This document shows positions 17,893 through 28,195 of a stretch of 64,000 nt of DNA, in pieces. Source of the stretch: Sphingobacteriia bacterium 24-36-13 (GTDB taxonomy: Bacteria; Bacteroidota; Bacteroidia; Chitinophagales; Chitinophagaceae); the NCBI GenBank assembly GCA_002281875.1, contig NCHN01000011.1:1-64000 (forward strand). The letters run 5' to 3'. Within the stretch, counting starts at the first letter, position 1; the number at the start of each line of letters is the position of its first letter. The notes beneath the pieces were generated by a model that worked only from the letters and a program-made list of their open reading frames with translations, ran no database searches and was not told where the DNA came from. The translations under genes were made by a program, and so were the position numbers.

Positions 17893-18000
17893 ATGCAGAA
17901 TAAAGGAAATACAATAGTAATAAAAACAAATACAGTCATTAACATGATTGCTATTGTCATTATTATTATTACCGCTCTGCAAGGAGGTGGACTTAACTAA
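17893..18000 (+). CDS. Ile/Val/Thr-rich attenuator leader peptide for ilv-thr
   Basis: The ATG at 17893 opens a 35-codon frame (MQNKGNTIVIKTNTVINMIA and onward, ending at 18000). It contains 9 Ile, 3 Val, 4 Thr and 2 Leu codons, including four ATT in a row at 17959-17970. A short peptide loaded with the end products of the downstream operon, placed between a promoter and an intrinsic terminator, is the hallmark of ilvL/thrL-type attenuation. After the Ile run the message contains AAGGAGGTGG (17981-17990). GAGGTGG in it can pair with TCGCCTC in the terminator's 5' side (18026-18032). A ribosome stalled on Ile codons would leave that segment free to block the terminator; one reaching the stop would cover it. 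Composition and arrangement are seen; the mechanism is inferred. Confidence 0.85.
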   Translation: MQNKGNTIVIKTNTVINMIAIVIIIITALQGGGLN

Positions 18001-18020
18001 GTATTGAATCACTTAATATA

Positions 18021-18053
18021 AAGCCTCGCCTCATCAGCGGGGCTTTTTTGTTT
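18021..18053 (+). terminator. Attenuator terminator upstream of ilvE
   Basis: AAGCCTCGC (18021-18029), loop CTCATCA, GCGGGGCTT (18037-18045), then TTTT-G-TTT. The stem has nine pairs including one T-G wobble. It lies between the leader peptide stop and ilvE (start 18066), so it would end transcription before the structural genes unless antitermination occurs. Confidence 0.92.
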
Positions 18054-18065
18054 AAATCTATTAAA

Positions 18066-18947
18066 ATGAATTATTATCAGCCCACTACCATTATTTATCA
18101 TAATGGTGAATTTGTAAAAGCTCAAGATGCTAAAATGGATTTATATAGCCAATCACTCCATTATGGCTATTCTGTTTTTGAAGGAATTCGATCTTATAAA
18201 ACGACCAATGGGTCTACTGCCATTTTTAAAGCAGTTGAACATTTTGAGCGTTTGAAAATTTCTGCTGAGTCCATCAATCTTCCTTATTCTTTTAATACAC
18301 AAGAATTAATTGATGCTACATACGAAGTACTCAAACAAAATAATTTAGGCGATGCTTATATACGACCAGTCGTATATGCTCCAGCGAATATGAGTTTTGC
18401 TCGCAATACTGAATCTTATGTTTTTATTGAAGCATGGGAAATGGCGCCTTTTTTAGGCGATCAATTATTACGCATCATGACTTCTTCTTTTCAAAGACCG
18501 AATCCCAAAGCATTTAAAATTCATGCTAAAGCAGCAGGGCACTATGTGAACTCTATATTAGCCAGTCAGGAAGCTAAAGACAAAGGATTTGATGAAGCTT
18601 TTTTATTGGATATGAACGACCATGCAGCAGAAGGACCTGGGGCCAATGTATTTTTTGAAAAAGGCGGTGTATTGCATACGCCTCAAGCCGGTCATATTTT
18701 AGCGGGAATCACTAGGGCTACCGTTTTAGAACTTTGTGCGCAATTGAATATTGAAGTAAAAGAAGGGGTGTTTTCAATTAATGATATTAAACAGGCTGAT
18801 GCTGCTTTTTTCTGTGGTACAGCTGCTGAAGTAATTGGTTGGCAGTCTTTGGATGAATATGTATTCCCTAAAGCATGGAATGAAACCAATAGTTATAAAG
18901 TACAGCAAGCCTATAAACAGTTAGTAGTAAAATCCTTGTCTGCCTAG
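18066..18947 (+). CDS. ilvE: Branched-chain amino acid aminotransferase
   Basis: IlvE performs the last, glutamate-dependent transamination for isoleucine, valine and leucine. The 293-residue class IV PLP enzyme has HYGYSVFEGIRSY near 34. The PLP lysine is in IHAKAAGHYVNSILA near 155, and the EGPGANVFFEK and ILAGITRATVLEL segments follow. The C-terminal CGTAAEVIGW confirms the family. ATG 18066 is chosen because an in-frame upstream TTG (18048) overlaps the terminator T-run. It is the first structural gene behind the attenuator. Confidence 0.95.
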   Translation: MNYYQPTTIIYHNGEFVKAQDAKMDLYSQSLHYGYSVFEGIRSYKTTNGSTAIFKAVEHFERLKISAESINLPYSFNTQELIDATYEVLKQNNLGDAYIRPVVYAPANMSFARNTESYVFIEAWEMAPFLGDQLLRIMTSSFQRPNPKAFKIHAKAAGHYVNSILASQEAKDKGFDEAFLLDMNDHAAEGPGANVFFEKGGVLHTPQAGHILAGITRATVLELCAQLNIEVKEGVFSINDIKQADAAFFCGTAAEVIGWQSLDEYVFPKAWNETNSYKVQQAYKQLVVKSLSA

Positions 18948-18963
18948 TTAAATAGCAAATATT

Positions 18964-20643
18964 ATGGAATTAAATAGATATAGTAAGACCATTACACAAG
19001 ATCCAACACAGCCTGCTGCACAAGCCATGTTTTATGGGATTGGATTAACAGATGCCGATTTAAAAAAAGCACAGGTAGGTATTGTGAGCATGGGGTATGA
19101 TGGCAATACTTGCAATATGCATTTAAATGATCTAGCAAAGCTGGTGAAGAAAGGGGTTTGGGATAATGATTTGGTTGGGTTGATTTTCAACACCATTGGT
19201 GTTAGTGATGGTATGAGTAATGGAACACCAGGTATGCGTTATTCTTTGGTGAGTAGAGATATTATTGCAGACTCTATTGAGACGGTATGTGGCGCACAGT
19301 ATTATGATTCCATTATAGCAATACCTGGATGCGATAAAAATATGCCTGGAGCTTTAATTGCCATGGGTAGACTCAATAGACCATCTATTATGGTGTATGG
19401 TGGTACCATTGCTCCGGGTCATTACAAAGGACAAGATCTAAATATCGTTTCTGCTTTTGAAGCATTGGGCCAAAAATTAGCAGGTCAATTAGACGAGAAC
19501 GATTTTAAAGGAATTATTCAGCACGCTTGCCCAGGTGCAGGTGCTTGTGGGGGAATGTACACGGCCAATACCATGGCTTCTGCTATTGAAGCGTTGGGAA
19601 TGAGTTTGCCTTTTTCTTCTTCTAATCCTGCTTTGAGTATAGAGAAGCAACAAGAATGTTTGAATGCTGGTAAAGCCATTCAAATTTTAATGGAAAAGAA
19701 TATACTGCCTTCGGATATCATGACGCGAAAAGCATTTGAGAATGCCATTACGATTATCATGGTATTGGGCGGTAGCACCAATGCGGTGTTGCATTTGATT
19801 GCGATGGCCAAGAGTGTGGGTGTTGCTTTAACACAGGACGACTTTCAAACTATTTCAGATAAGGTGCCTGTGCTTGCAGATTTTAAACCAAGTGGTAAAT
19901 ATTTAATGCAAGACTTACACCAGTATGGTGGGGTACCAGCTGTAATGAAATACCTCTTGAAAAAGGGTTTATTGCATGGAGATTGCTTAACTGTAACAGG
20001 AAAAACCATTGCTGAAAATTTAGTGAATGTTCCCGATTTAGATTTTGATCAACAAAAAATAATTCTACCAGCTGAAGCGCCTTTAAAAGCAACTGGCCAT
20101 TTGCAAATACTTTATGGCAATTTAGCCATAGGTGGTAGCGTGGCAAAAATCAGTGGTAAAGAAGGGGAATTGTTTGAAGGTCCTGCAAGAGTTTTTGATG
20201 GAGAATTTGAACTAATTGAAGGCATTAATAGCGGTAAAATAAAGGCGGGCGATGTGGTAGTTATTAGAAATGTTGGTCCTGTTGGTGCTCCTGGAATGCC
20301 AGAAATGTTGAAGCCAACATCAGCCATTATTGGAGCTGGTTTAGGTAAGTCTGTTGCACTCATTACAGATGGTCGTTTTAGTGGAGGAACCCACGGATTT
20401 GTAGTGGGTCATATCACCCCAGAAGCAGTAAATGGGGGTTTAATTGGATTAGTACAAGACAATGATATCATTGAATTGAATGTGGCTACTAAGAAAATGA
20501 CTTTGAAAGTTTCCGATGAAATCATTGCTGCACGTAGGGCTCAGTGGGTTAAACCTGCTTTAAATGCAACCAAAGGCGTTTTGTTTAAATATGCTAAATC
20601 TGTTAAAGATGCTTCTGAAGGTTGTGTAACCGATGAAGCGTAA
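18964..20643 (+). CDS. ilvD: Dihydroxy-acid dehydratase
   Basis: IlvD dehydrates the dihydroxy acids of the valine and isoleucine branches using an iron-sulfur cluster. In 559 residues the cluster cysteines are visible at [10 protein letters not shown] near 46, PGCDKNMPG near 120 and [18 protein letters not shown] near 190. [19 protein letters not shown] occurs near 467. Family length is normal. It follows ilvE by 16 bp and precedes ilvB by 11 bp, so it is part of the same transcript. Confidence 0.97.
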   Translation: MELNRYSKTITQDPTQPAAQAMFYGIGLTDADLKKAQVGIVSMGYDGNTCNMHLNDLAKLVKKGVWDNDLVGLIFNTIGVSDGMSNGTPGMRYSLVSRDIIADSIETVCGAQYYDSIIAIPGCDKNMPGALIAMGRLNRPSIMVYGGTIAPGHYKGQDLNIVSAFEALGQKLAGQLDENDFKGIIQHACPGAGACGGMYTANTMASAIEALGMSLPFSSSNPALSIEKQQECLNAGKAIQILMEKNILPSDIMTRKAFENAITIIMVLGGSTNAVLHLIAMAKSVGVALTQDDFQTISDKVPVLADFKPSGKYLMQDLHQYGGVPAVMKYLLKKGLLHGDCLTVTGKTIAENLVNVPDLDFDQQKIILPAEAPLKATGHLQILYGNLAIGGSVAKISGKEGELFEGPARVFDGEFELIEGINSGKIKAGDVVVIRNVGPVGAPGMPEMLKPTSAIIGAGLGKSVALITDGRFSGGTHGFVVGHITPEAVNGGLIGLVQDNDIIELNVATKKMTLKVSDEIIAARRAQWVKPALNATKGVLFKYAKSVKDASEGCVTDEA

Positions 20644-20654
20644 ATATATTTTGT

Positions 20655-22358
20655 ATGAGTGCAATTGTAAAAGAGATATCTGGATCGCAGGCAGTGCTTG
20701 AAGCTTGTATTGCAGAAGGAGTAGACACGATATTTGGTTATCCGGGTGGTGCCATCATGCCCATTTATGATGCTTTGTACGATTACAATGATCGTTTAAA
20801 GCATGTACTAGTAAGACATGAGCAAGGGGGAATTCATGCAGGTCAAGGTTATGCAAGAAGTAGTGGCAAAGTAGGTGTAGTATTTGCTACCAGTGGCCCT
20901 GGGGCAACCAATTTGGTTACTGGTTTAGCAGATGCAATGATAGATAGTACTCCTTTGGTTTGTATTACCGGACAAGTATTTGCTCATTTATTGGGAACAG
21001 ATGCTTTTCAAGAAACTGATGTGATTAATATTACGACTCCTGTTACTAAATGGAATTATCAAATAACGGATGCTACCGAAATTCCACATATATTATCAAA
21101 AGCCTTTTATATAGCTGGTTCTGGAAGACCTGGTCCGGTGTTGATTGATATTAGTAAGAATGCACAAATTCAAAAATTTAACTACGAAGGATATACCAAG
21201 TGCAATCATATTAGAAGCTATAGACCAAAGCCCATTGTTCGAAAAGAATATATTGAAGCTGCTGCTCAATTAATTAATGATGCTAAAAAACCGTTCGTAA
21301 TTTTTGGGCAAGGTGTTATACTTGGAAGGGCAGAAAAAGAATTTAAAGCATTTATTGAAAAAGGTGGATTGCCTGCTGCATGGACTATTTTAGGGCTAAG
21401 TGCATTGCCTACTGATCATCCACAAAACGTGGGTATGCTAGGAATGCACGGCAATTATGGTCCGAATGTTTTAACGAATGAATGCGATGTGCTAATTGCT
21501 GTTGGAATGCGTTTTGATGATCGGGTAACTGGTCGATTAGATAAATATGCTAAGCAAGCAAAAATTGTTCATTTAGATATTGATCCTGCTGAAATTAATA
21601 AGAATGTAACCGCAACAGTTCCTGTTTGGGGAGATTGTAAGGAAACACTGCCTTTGCTTACACAGCTGATTCAAGAAAAGCAACACAAAGAATGGCTGGC
21701 TTTGTTTAATCAATATACCAAAGACGAACACGATGCAGTCATTAACGCAGAATTGCATCCTACCAAAGGGGAGTTGACCATGGGAGAAGTGATTCATTTA
21801 TTAAATGAATTAACGGGTGGAAATGCAATTGTTGTAACGGATGTAGGGCAGCACCAAATGGTAGCATGTAGGTATGCAAAGTTTAATGAAACAAAAAGCA
21901 ATATTACTTCCGGTGGATTAGGCACCATGGGTTTTGCTTTACCGGCTGCTATTGGGGCAAAGTTTGGCGCACTTGATAGAACTGTTGTTGCAGTAATTGG
22001 TGATGGTGGCTTTCAAATGACTTTACAGGAGATGGGTACTATTATGCAAACCGGATTGAATGTAAAAATCTTGATTTTAAATAATCGCTTTTTAGGAATG
22101 GTTCGTCAATGGCAAGAATTATTTAATGATAGAAGATACTCGTTTGTAGATATACAAAGCCCTGACTTTGTTCAGTTGGCAAAAGCATATGGCATTCACG
22201 GGGCAAGTGTAGATGACAGAGAATTGCTAAAAAATGCTTTACAAACCATGTTGGATCATGAGGGGTCTTATTTATTGGAAGTGATGGTGGGAAAAGAAAA
22301 CAATGTATTCCCAATGGTACCACAAGGTTGTAGTGTTTCTGAAATCAGGTTAAAATAA
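20655..22358 (+). CDS. ilvB: Acetolactate synthase large subunit
   Basis: The thiamine-diphosphate enzyme makes acetolactate or acetohydroxybutyrate, the first common step for valine, leucine and isoleucine. The 567 residues contain the ThDP-activating glutamate in VRHEQGGIHAGQGYARSSG near 50 and the FAD-associated GMLGMHGNYGPN near 258. The ThDP-Mg motif VIGDGGFQMTLQEMGT begins near 447. A regulatory small subunit follows 5 bp later, matching the biosynthetic rather than the catabolic enzyme. Confidence 0.97.
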   Translation: MSAIVKEISGSQAVLEACIAEGVDTIFGYPGGAIMPIYDALYDYNDRLKHVLVRHEQGGIHAGQGYARSSGKVGVVFATSGPGATNLVTGLADAMIDSTPLVCITGQVFAHLLGTDAFQETDVINITTPVTKWNYQITDATEIPHILSKAFYIAGSGRPGPVLIDISKNAQIQKFNYEGYTKCNHIRSYRPKPIVRKEYIEAAAQLINDAKKPFVIFGQGVILGRAEKEFKAFIEKGGLPAAWTILGLSALPTDHPQNVGMLGMHGNYGPNVLTNECDVLIAVGMRFDDRVTGRLDKYAKQAKIVHLDIDPAEINKNVTATVPVWGDCKETLPLLTQLIQEKQHKEWLALFNQYTKDEHDAVINAELHPTKGELTMGEVIHLLNELTGGNAIVVTDVGQHQMVACRYAKFNETKSNITSGGLGTMGFALPAAIGAKFGALDRTVVAVIGDGGFQMTLQEMGTIMQTGLNVKILILNNRFLGMVRQWQELFNDRRYSFVDIQSPDFVQLAKAYGIHGASVDDRELLKNALQTMLDHEGSYLLEVMVGKENNVFPMVPQGCSVSEIRLK

Positions 22359-22363
22359 TTGCT

Positions 22364-22951
22364 ATGAAAAAAGAATATACCATTACTGTTTATACTGAGA
22401 ACCAAATTGGGTTACTCAACCGTATTGCGATTATTTTTTCTAGAAGAAAAATAAATATAGACAGTTTGAATGTTTCTCCTTCTGAAGTAGAATCTATTCA
22501 TCGCTTTACCATTGTTATTAATGAAACAGTAGAAGTAGTAAGAAAACTCTGCTTGCAAATTGAAAAACAAGTGGAAGTGCTGAAAGCTTATTATAATACC
22601 AATGATGAAATCATTTGGCAAGAAATGGCTTTATACAAAGTACCTACTGATGCCGTAGCTGAAAAACTACAAGTAGAACGTTTATTAAGAGAATATGGTG
22701 CTAGGGCTGTAGTGATTAGAAAGGACTATACCATTTTTGAAACTACAGGACATAGAGAAGAAACCGATCGATTGATTCAGTTTTTAGAACCTTATGGGTT
22801 GATTGAATTTGTGCGCACTGCTAGAATCGCAATCATTAAAGCCAGTAGTGGATTTCATGATAAGATTCGTGAGTTTGAAGCTGTTGAGCCAGCAGAAGAA
22901 CTCATTGAAAATGAATTTCTAGATAAGGGTCAGGCTGTTTTTACTATGTAA
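22364..22951 (+). CDS. ilvN: Acetolactate synthase small (regulatory) subunit
   Basis: The 195-residue subunit begins with an ACT domain (YTITVYTENQIGLLNRIAIIFSRRKINIDSLNVSPSE, quoted in part: NQIGLLNRIAIIFSRR, residues about 12-27). This domain binds valine or other products. The C-terminal half has the ILV_small_C features (GARAVVIRKDYTIFETTGH near 108). It activates the catalytic subunit encoded 5 bp upstream and gives it feedback sensitivity. Feedback thus acts here on top of transcriptional attenuation. Confidence 0.95.
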   Translation: MKKEYTITVYTENQIGLLNRIAIIFSRRKINIDSLNVSPSEVESIHRFTIVINETVEVVRKLCLQIEKQVEVLKAYYNTNDEIIWQEMALYKVPTDAVAEKLQVERLLREYGARAVVIRKDYTIFETTGHREETDRLIQFLEPYGLIEFVRTARIAIIKASSGFHDKIREFEAVEPAEELIENEFLDKGQAVFTM

Positions 22952-22984
22952 TTTAAATTTTTAAAAAATATCAAATTAAACAAT

Positions 22985-24469
22985 ATGGCAAACTATTTCA
23001 ATTCTCTACCGCTACGTGAGCAACTCAATCAATTAGGCGTTTGCGAATTCATGGACCAATCTGCTTTTACAGATGGGATTAATGCATTGGTGGGAAAAAA
23101 ACTAGTCATTATCGGATGTGGTGCACAAGGGTTGAACCAGGGATTGAATATGCGTGATTCAGGTTTAGACATTGCTTATGCATTACGTAAAGAAGCTATT
23201 GAACAGAAAAGAGCTTCTTATGTAAATGCTACTGAGAATAATTTTACGGTTGGAACTTATGAGGAATTAATCCCCGAAGCAGATGTGGTAATCAACCTAA
23301 CTCCAGATAAACAACATAGTTCGGTTATTAATGCAGTAATGCCATTGATGAAAAAAGGTGCTACCCTTTCCTATTCACACGGGTTCAATATTGTAGAAGA
23401 AGGCATGCAAATCAGAAAAGATATTACAGTAATTATGGTTGCCCCAAAATGTCCTGGAACGGAAGTACGTGAAGAATACAAAAGAGGATTTGGGGTGCCT
23501 ACTTTAATTGCGGTTCATCCAGAAAATGATCCGGAAGGCAAAGGTTGGGATTATGCTAAAGCATATTGTGTAGGAACTGGAGGACATAAAGCAGGCGTAT
23601 TAAAATCTTCTTTTGTTGCCGAAGTGAAGTCAGACTTAATGGGTGAGCAAACCATTCTTTGTGGTTTGCTTCAAACAGGTTCTATTTTATCATTCAATAA
23701 AATGATTGAAAAAGGAATTAATGCAGGGTATGCCGCTAAATTAATCCAATATGGATGGGAAGTTATTACCGAAGCGCTTAAGCAAGGTGGTATAACTGCA
23801 ATGATGGATCGATTATCTAATCCTGCAAAATTGAAAGCTTTTGAACTATCGGAAGAGTTGAAACATATCATGCGTCCTTTGTTTCAAAAACACCAAGATG
23901 ATATCATGAGTGGAGCTTTTTCTTCCGGTATGATGGAAGATTGGGCCAATGGAGATAAAAAATTATTGACTTGGAGAGAAGCAACTGGTGCAACTGCTTT
24001 TGAAAAAACAGCGCCAGGTGCAATGAAAATTGCGGAGCAAGAATTTTTTGACAATGGGCTTTTATTGGTTGCTTTTGTAAGATCGGGTGTTGAATTGGCT
24101 TTTGAAACAATGGTAGAAGCAGGGATTAAAGAAGAGTCCGCTTATTATGAATCTTTGCATGAAACACCTTTAATTGCCAATACCATTGCCAGAAAGAAAT
24201 TGTACGAAATGAATCGAGTTATTTCTGATACGGCGGAATATGGATGTTATTTATTTGACCATGCTTGTAAGCCACTATTGGCAGGCTTTATGGAAAAAAT
24301 TGAAACAGATACCATAGGTAAAAATTTTAATGAGGGTAAAGACAATGGGGTAGATAATAAAACTTTAATAGCAGTAAACGCGGTTATTCGTTATCATCCG
24401 GTTGAGATTGTGGGCGAAAAATTAAGACATGCTATGACCGATATGAAAACCATTGCAACAAACCTTTGA
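22985..24469 (+). CDS. ilvC: Ketol-acid reductoisomerase (class II)
   Basis: IlvC isomerises and reduces acetolactate and acetohydroxybutyrate with NADPH and Mg2+. The 494-residue length indicates the long class II form with a duplicated knotted domain, as in E. coli, rather than the 330-residue class I enzyme. The Rossmann motif [20 protein letters not shown] is near 40. [21 protein letters not shown] is near 150 and [17 protein letters not shown] near 218. The stop at 24467-24469 is about 12 bp before the preferred ilvA start. Confidence 0.96.
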   Translation: MANYFNSLPLREQLNQLGVCEFMDQSAFTDGINALVGKKLVIIGCGAQGLNQGLNMRDSGLDIAYALRKEAIEQKRASYVNATENNFTVGTYEELIPEADVVINLTPDKQHSSVINAVMPLMKKGATLSYSHGFNIVEEGMQIRKDITVIMVAPKCPGTEVREEYKRGFGVPTLIAVHPENDPEGKGWDYAKAYCVGTGGHKAGVLKSSFVAEVKSDLMGEQTILCGLLQTGSILSFNKMIEKGINAGYAAKLIQYGWEVITEALKQGGITAMMDRLSNPAKLKAFELSEELKHIMRPLFQKHQDDIMSGAFSSGMMEDWANGDKKLLTWREATGATAFEKTAPGAMKIAEQEFFDNGLLLVAFVRSGVELAFETMVEAGIKEESAYYESLHETPLIANTIARKKLYEMNRVISDTAEYGCYLFDHACKPLLAGFMEKIETDTIGKNFNEGKDNGVDNKTLIAVNAVIRYHPVEIVGEKLRHAMTDMKTIATNL

Positions 24470-24480
24470 TTCAATCAATC

Positions 24481-25743
24481 ATGATAGGTAACCATACAAT
24501 AAAACAATCATTTGGTTTAGATATAGAAGCAGCCAGCATAAAACTGCGTCAAGTGGTAAAGCATACGCCGTTAATATTTAATGCTTCATTGTCTAAAAAA
24601 TATGATTGTACTATTTATCTGAAAAGAGAAGATTTGCAAATTGTACGATCGTATAAATTGCGCGGTGCCTATAATATGATTAGTAGTTTATCTGAAACAC
24701 AAAGACTCAACGGAGTTGTTTGTGCAAGTGCAGGGAATCATGCACAGGGTTTTGCTTATAGTTGTAAGCTACTCAATATTAAAGGGGTTGTATTTATGCC
24801 CATTATTACCCCCAATCAAAAAGTTACACAAACAAAAATGTTTGGAGATGGCCATATTGAAATTAAACTAGTGGGCGATACTTTTGATGATTGCGCTACT
24901 GCTGCAAAAGCATTTACAGAAGCCAATGGAATGACTTTTATTCCTCCTTTTGATGATGTTAAAATTATTGAGGGTCAAGCAACTGTAGGTGTTGAAATTT
25001 TAGAAGAGCTCAAACATATTGATTATTTATTTGCTCCTGTGGGTGGGGGTGGACTCATTGCTGGAGTGGGTGCTTATTTTCATGATCAATCTCCCTCTAC
25101 TCAAATAATTGGAGTTGAACCTGAAGGCGCACCTTCTATGACAGAAGCCTTAAAAGTAGGTCATCCAATTAAGCTAGATAATATTGATCCCTTCGTGGAC
25201 GGTGCTGCAGTTAAAAGAGTGGGAGATGCACCTTTTGAAATTTGTAAGGAAGTGATTGATCAAATGGTATTGGTAAATGAAGGAAAAGTATGTTCTACTA
25301 TCTTGAAACTCTATAATGAAGATGCCATCGTAGTAGAACCAGCAGGTGCTTTATCTATAGCGGCATTGGATGATTTAGCAGATATAATAAAGGGCAAAAC
25401 AGTTGTATGTATTGTAAGTGGTAGTAACAACGATATTGATCGTATGCAGGAAATAAAAGAGCGTTCTTTACAATTTGAAGGGTTGAAACATTTCTTTTTA
25501 ATCAGATTCGCACAAAGACCTGGTGCTTTAAAAGAATTTGTTAACCATGTTCTTGGGCCTACTGATGATATTGTTCGTTTTGAGTATATGCAAAAACACA
25601 ATAAAGAAACGGGTCCAGCTTTGGTAGGTATTGAAATGCAAGACAAAGCAGATTATGAGCAATTGTTAGCAAATATGAAAGAATACCATATCAACTTTAC
25701 CCCTATCAATAAGAATGATAATTTATTCGGGTACTTAATTTAA
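24481..25743 (+). CDS. ilvA: Threonine dehydratase (biosynthetic)
   Basis: IlvA deaminates threonine to 2-ketobutyrate, the entry to isoleucine synthesis, so it links the thr and ilv halves of this operon. The 420 residues place the PLP lysine in SYKLRGAYNMIS near 61. The GVVCASAGNHAQGFAYSC motif is near 80, and a phosphate-binding GGGGLIAGVG lies near 190. A single ACT-like regulatory domain follows at about 333-420 (LIRFAQRPGALKEFVNHVLG). That is the short type with one regulatory domain; E. coli IlvA has two. ATG 24481 is preferred to a TTG at 24466 that overlaps the ilvC stop. Confidence 0.95.
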   Translation: MIGNHTIKQSFGLDIEAASIKLRQVVKHTPLIFNASLSKKYDCTIYLKREDLQIVRSYKLRGAYNMISSLSETQRLNGVVCASAGNHAQGFAYSCKLLNIKGVVFMPIITPNQKVTQTKMFGDGHIEIKLVGDTFDDCATAAKAFTEANGMTFIPPFDDVKIIEGQATVGVEILEELKHIDYLFAPVGGGGLIAGVGAYFHDQSPSTQIIGVEPEGAPSMTEALKVGHPIKLDNIDPFVDGAAVKRVGDAPFEICKEVIDQMVLVNEGKVCSTILKLYNEDAIVVEPAGALSIAALDDLADIIKGKTVVCIVSGSNNDIDRMQEIKERSLQFEGLKHFFLIRFAQRPGALKEFVNHVLGPTDDIVRFEYMQKHNKETGPALVGIEMQDKADYEQLLANMKEYHINFTPINKNDNLFGYLI

Positions 25744-25754
25744 TTATAATTTAT

Positions 25755-28193
25755 ATGCAGGTATTGAAATTTGGGGGGAGTTCTGTTGCCAACGCAGAAA
25801 ATATAGGCAAAGTAGCAGTGATTGTTTCAAAAGCGATTCAGAAAGATGCTACGATTCTAGTGGTATCTGCATTGGGTGGAGTTACCGATCAATTAATTGA
25901 AATCGGAATTAAAGCCGCTACTGGGAATGAAAGTTATAAAGAACAAATTCAATTGCTCGAGCATAAGCATTTAGAGACGGTACGCGCTTTATTGCATATA
26001 CAAAACCAAAGTGCAACATTAAGTTGGGTAAAACAACAACTCAATGAATTGGAAAGAGTATGTGATGGTATTTTTTTATTGGGCGAATTGTCTGCCCGAA
26101 TTAAGGACCGTTTGGTAAGCTATGGTGAATTGTTGTCGTCTTATATCATTACCGCAAAATTAGCAGAAATGAATTTGCAGCCAGTTTGGACAGATTCAAG
26201 ACAGCTAATATTAACCAATGAACAATATGGCAATGCAACGGTTCAATTGGAAAAAACCTACGCCAACATTGACAGTTTTTTAGCAAGACATCCTGCACAA
26301 TTATACGTAGCGCCTGGTTTTATTGCTTCGAATGATAAAAAGTATACTACTACTTTGGGTAGAGGTGGGTCTGATTATTCAGGAGCTATTTTTGCAGCGG
26401 CTACCAATGCAAGCACACTAGAAATTTGGACAGATGTGACTGGTATGATGACTGCTGATCCTAGATTGGTACAAAATCCAAAACCTATAGAAGCCATTTC
26501 TTACCAGGAAGCCATGGAGCTTTCTCATTTTGGGGCAAAGATTATTTATCCGCCTACTATACAACCGGTAATGAAAAAAAATATTCCGGTTTGGGTCAAG
26601 AACACATTTGAACCAGATGCGGCCGGTACAGTAATACAACAACATGCAGTTACCAATAATGATATTGTTCGCGGTATATCTAGCATCAATAAAATTGCTT
26701 TACTCAGTTTAGAGGGAAGTGGAATGATAGGTATACCAGGTTTTAGTAAGCGATTGTTTGAAGTGCTGGCCATGCGAAATATCAATGTGATTTTGATTAC
26801 ACAAAGTTCTTCGGAGTATTCAATTTGTGTGGCAATTAACGAAGCAGATGCTTCCCTTGCACAACAATCTATAGATGCTTTCTTTGCTTATGAAATAGAA
26901 AACGGGAAAGTAAATCCTGTATCGGTAGAAACCAATTTGAGCATCATTGCAGTAGTGGGTGAACAAATGAAAAGCCATCCTGGTATCAGTGGTAAAATGT
27001 TTGGTGGCTTGGGTAGAAATGGCATCAATGTTCGTGCGATAGCTCAAGGTTCTTCAGAAAAAAATATTTCTGCTGTTATTGCTGCTGCTGATGTAAAAAA
27101 AGCCATCAATGTATTACATGAAGATTTTTTTGAAACAACTTACAAGCAATTAAATGTGTTCATTGCTGGCGCGGGTAATGTGGGTGGTAAATTGTTGAGT
27201 CAATTACATCAACAGATGCAATACCTTAAGGAGCATATGCGATTGCAGATTCAAGTAGTTGGAATTGCCAATAGTAAAAAATCCATTTTAGATGATGCGG
27301 GTATTGATTTAACCAATTGGAAATATTTATTGGATCAAGCACCTGAAGCCGATATTCATTCTTTTGTAGCCTCGATTATTGAAAAAAACTTGCGCAATAG
27401 TGTATTTGTTGATGTAACAGCCAATGATACTGTTGCATCGGTATATGGCAGTTTATTGTCGAAGAGCATTGCTGTAGTGGCTTGTAATAAAATTGCATGT
27501 TCAGCATCTTATGCTAATTATAAAAAACTGAAATCATTAGCCAGAACTTTTAATACCCAGTTTCTGTTTGAAACCAATGTGGGTGCTGGTTTACCGGTGA
27601 TAGGCACTTTGAATGATCTGTTAAGAAGCGGCGATAAGATCAATAAAATTCAAGCGGTATTATCGGGCACATTGAATTTTGTTTTTAATCAATATGATGG
27701 CACTATACCTTTTGCTCAAGTGGTAAAGCAAGCACAAGAGGAAGGCTACACTGAACCAGATCCAAGATTAGACTTAGGAGGTACAGATGTGATGAGAAAA
27801 ATTATGATTTTGGCAAGGGAAGCGGGTGAACCCATGGAAATGGATCAAATTACCAACGAAGCATTTTTACCTGCAAGTTGTTTTGAAGGATCCGTTGCAG
27901 ACTTTTACGCCGAGATGGAAAAGCAAGAAGCACATTTTAAACAATTGTATGATGCTGCACAAGCAAAAAATGCTAAGTTGAAATTTGTAGCGGTTTATGA
28001 TAAGGGTATTGCCAAAGTTGGATTGCAACATATACCTGCTGATTCAGATTTTTATCATTTATATGGGAAAGACAATTTGGTATTATTTTATACAGAACGT
28101 TACCCTGAGCAACCCTTGGTTATTAAAGGTGCAGGAGCTGGTGCGGAAGTAACTGCATCTGGTGTATTTGCAGATATTATTAGAGTAGCGTAA
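25755..28193 (+). CDS. thrA: Bifunctional aspartate kinase/homoserine dehydrogenase
   Basis: An 812-residue fusion with the same order as E. coli ThrA. The aspartokinase (1-295) begins LKFGGSSVANAENI and has GRGGSDYSGAIFAAA near 207. Two ACT domains occupy about 315-460 (for example MRNINVILITQSSSEYSI). The homoserine dehydrogenase starts at FIAGAGNVGGKLLSQL near 473 and carries FETNVGAGLPVIGTLNDLL, AVLSGTLNFVFNQY and EEGYTEPDPRLDLGG. It supplies homoserine to thrB and thrC directly downstream. The ACT domains imply feedback by threonine or lysine; which one cannot be told here. Confidence 0.97.
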   Translation: MQVLKFGGSSVANAENIGKVAVIVSKAIQKDATILVVSALGGVTDQLIEIGIKAATGNESYKEQIQLLEHKHLETVRALLHIQNQSATLSWVKQQLNELERVCDGIFLLGELSARIKDRLVSYGELLSSYIITAKLAEMNLQPVWTDSRQLILTNEQYGNATVQLEKTYANIDSFLARHPAQLYVAPGFIASNDKKYTTTLGRGGSDYSGAIFAAATNASTLEIWTDVTGMMTADPRLVQNPKPIEAISYQEAMELSHFGAKIIYPPTIQPVMKKNIPVWVKNTFEPDAAGTVIQQHAVTNNDIVRGISSINKIALLSLEGSGMIGIPGFSKRLFEVLAMRNINVILITQSSSEYSICVAINEADASLAQQSIDAFFAYEIENGKVNPVSVETNLSIIAVVGEQMKSHPGISGKMFGGLGRNGINVRAIAQGSSEKNISAVIAAADVKKAINVLHEDFFETTYKQLNVFIAGAGNVGGKLLSQLHQQMQYLKEHMRLQIQVVGIANSKKSILDDAGIDLTNWKYLLDQAPEADIHSFVASIIEKNLRNSVFVDVTANDTVASVYGSLLSKSIAVVACNKIACSASYANYKKLKSLARTFNTQFLFETNVGAGLPVIGTLNDLLRSGDKINKIQAVLSGTLNFVFNQYDGTIPFAQVVKQAQEEGYTEPDPRLDLGGTDVMRKIMILAREAGEPMEMDQITNEAFLPASCFEGSVADFYAEMEKQEAHFKQLYDAAQAKNAKLKFVAVYDKGIAKVGLQHIPADSDFYHLYGKDNLVLFYTERYPEQPLVIKGAGAGAEVTASGVFADIIRVA

Positions 28194-28195
28194 TC

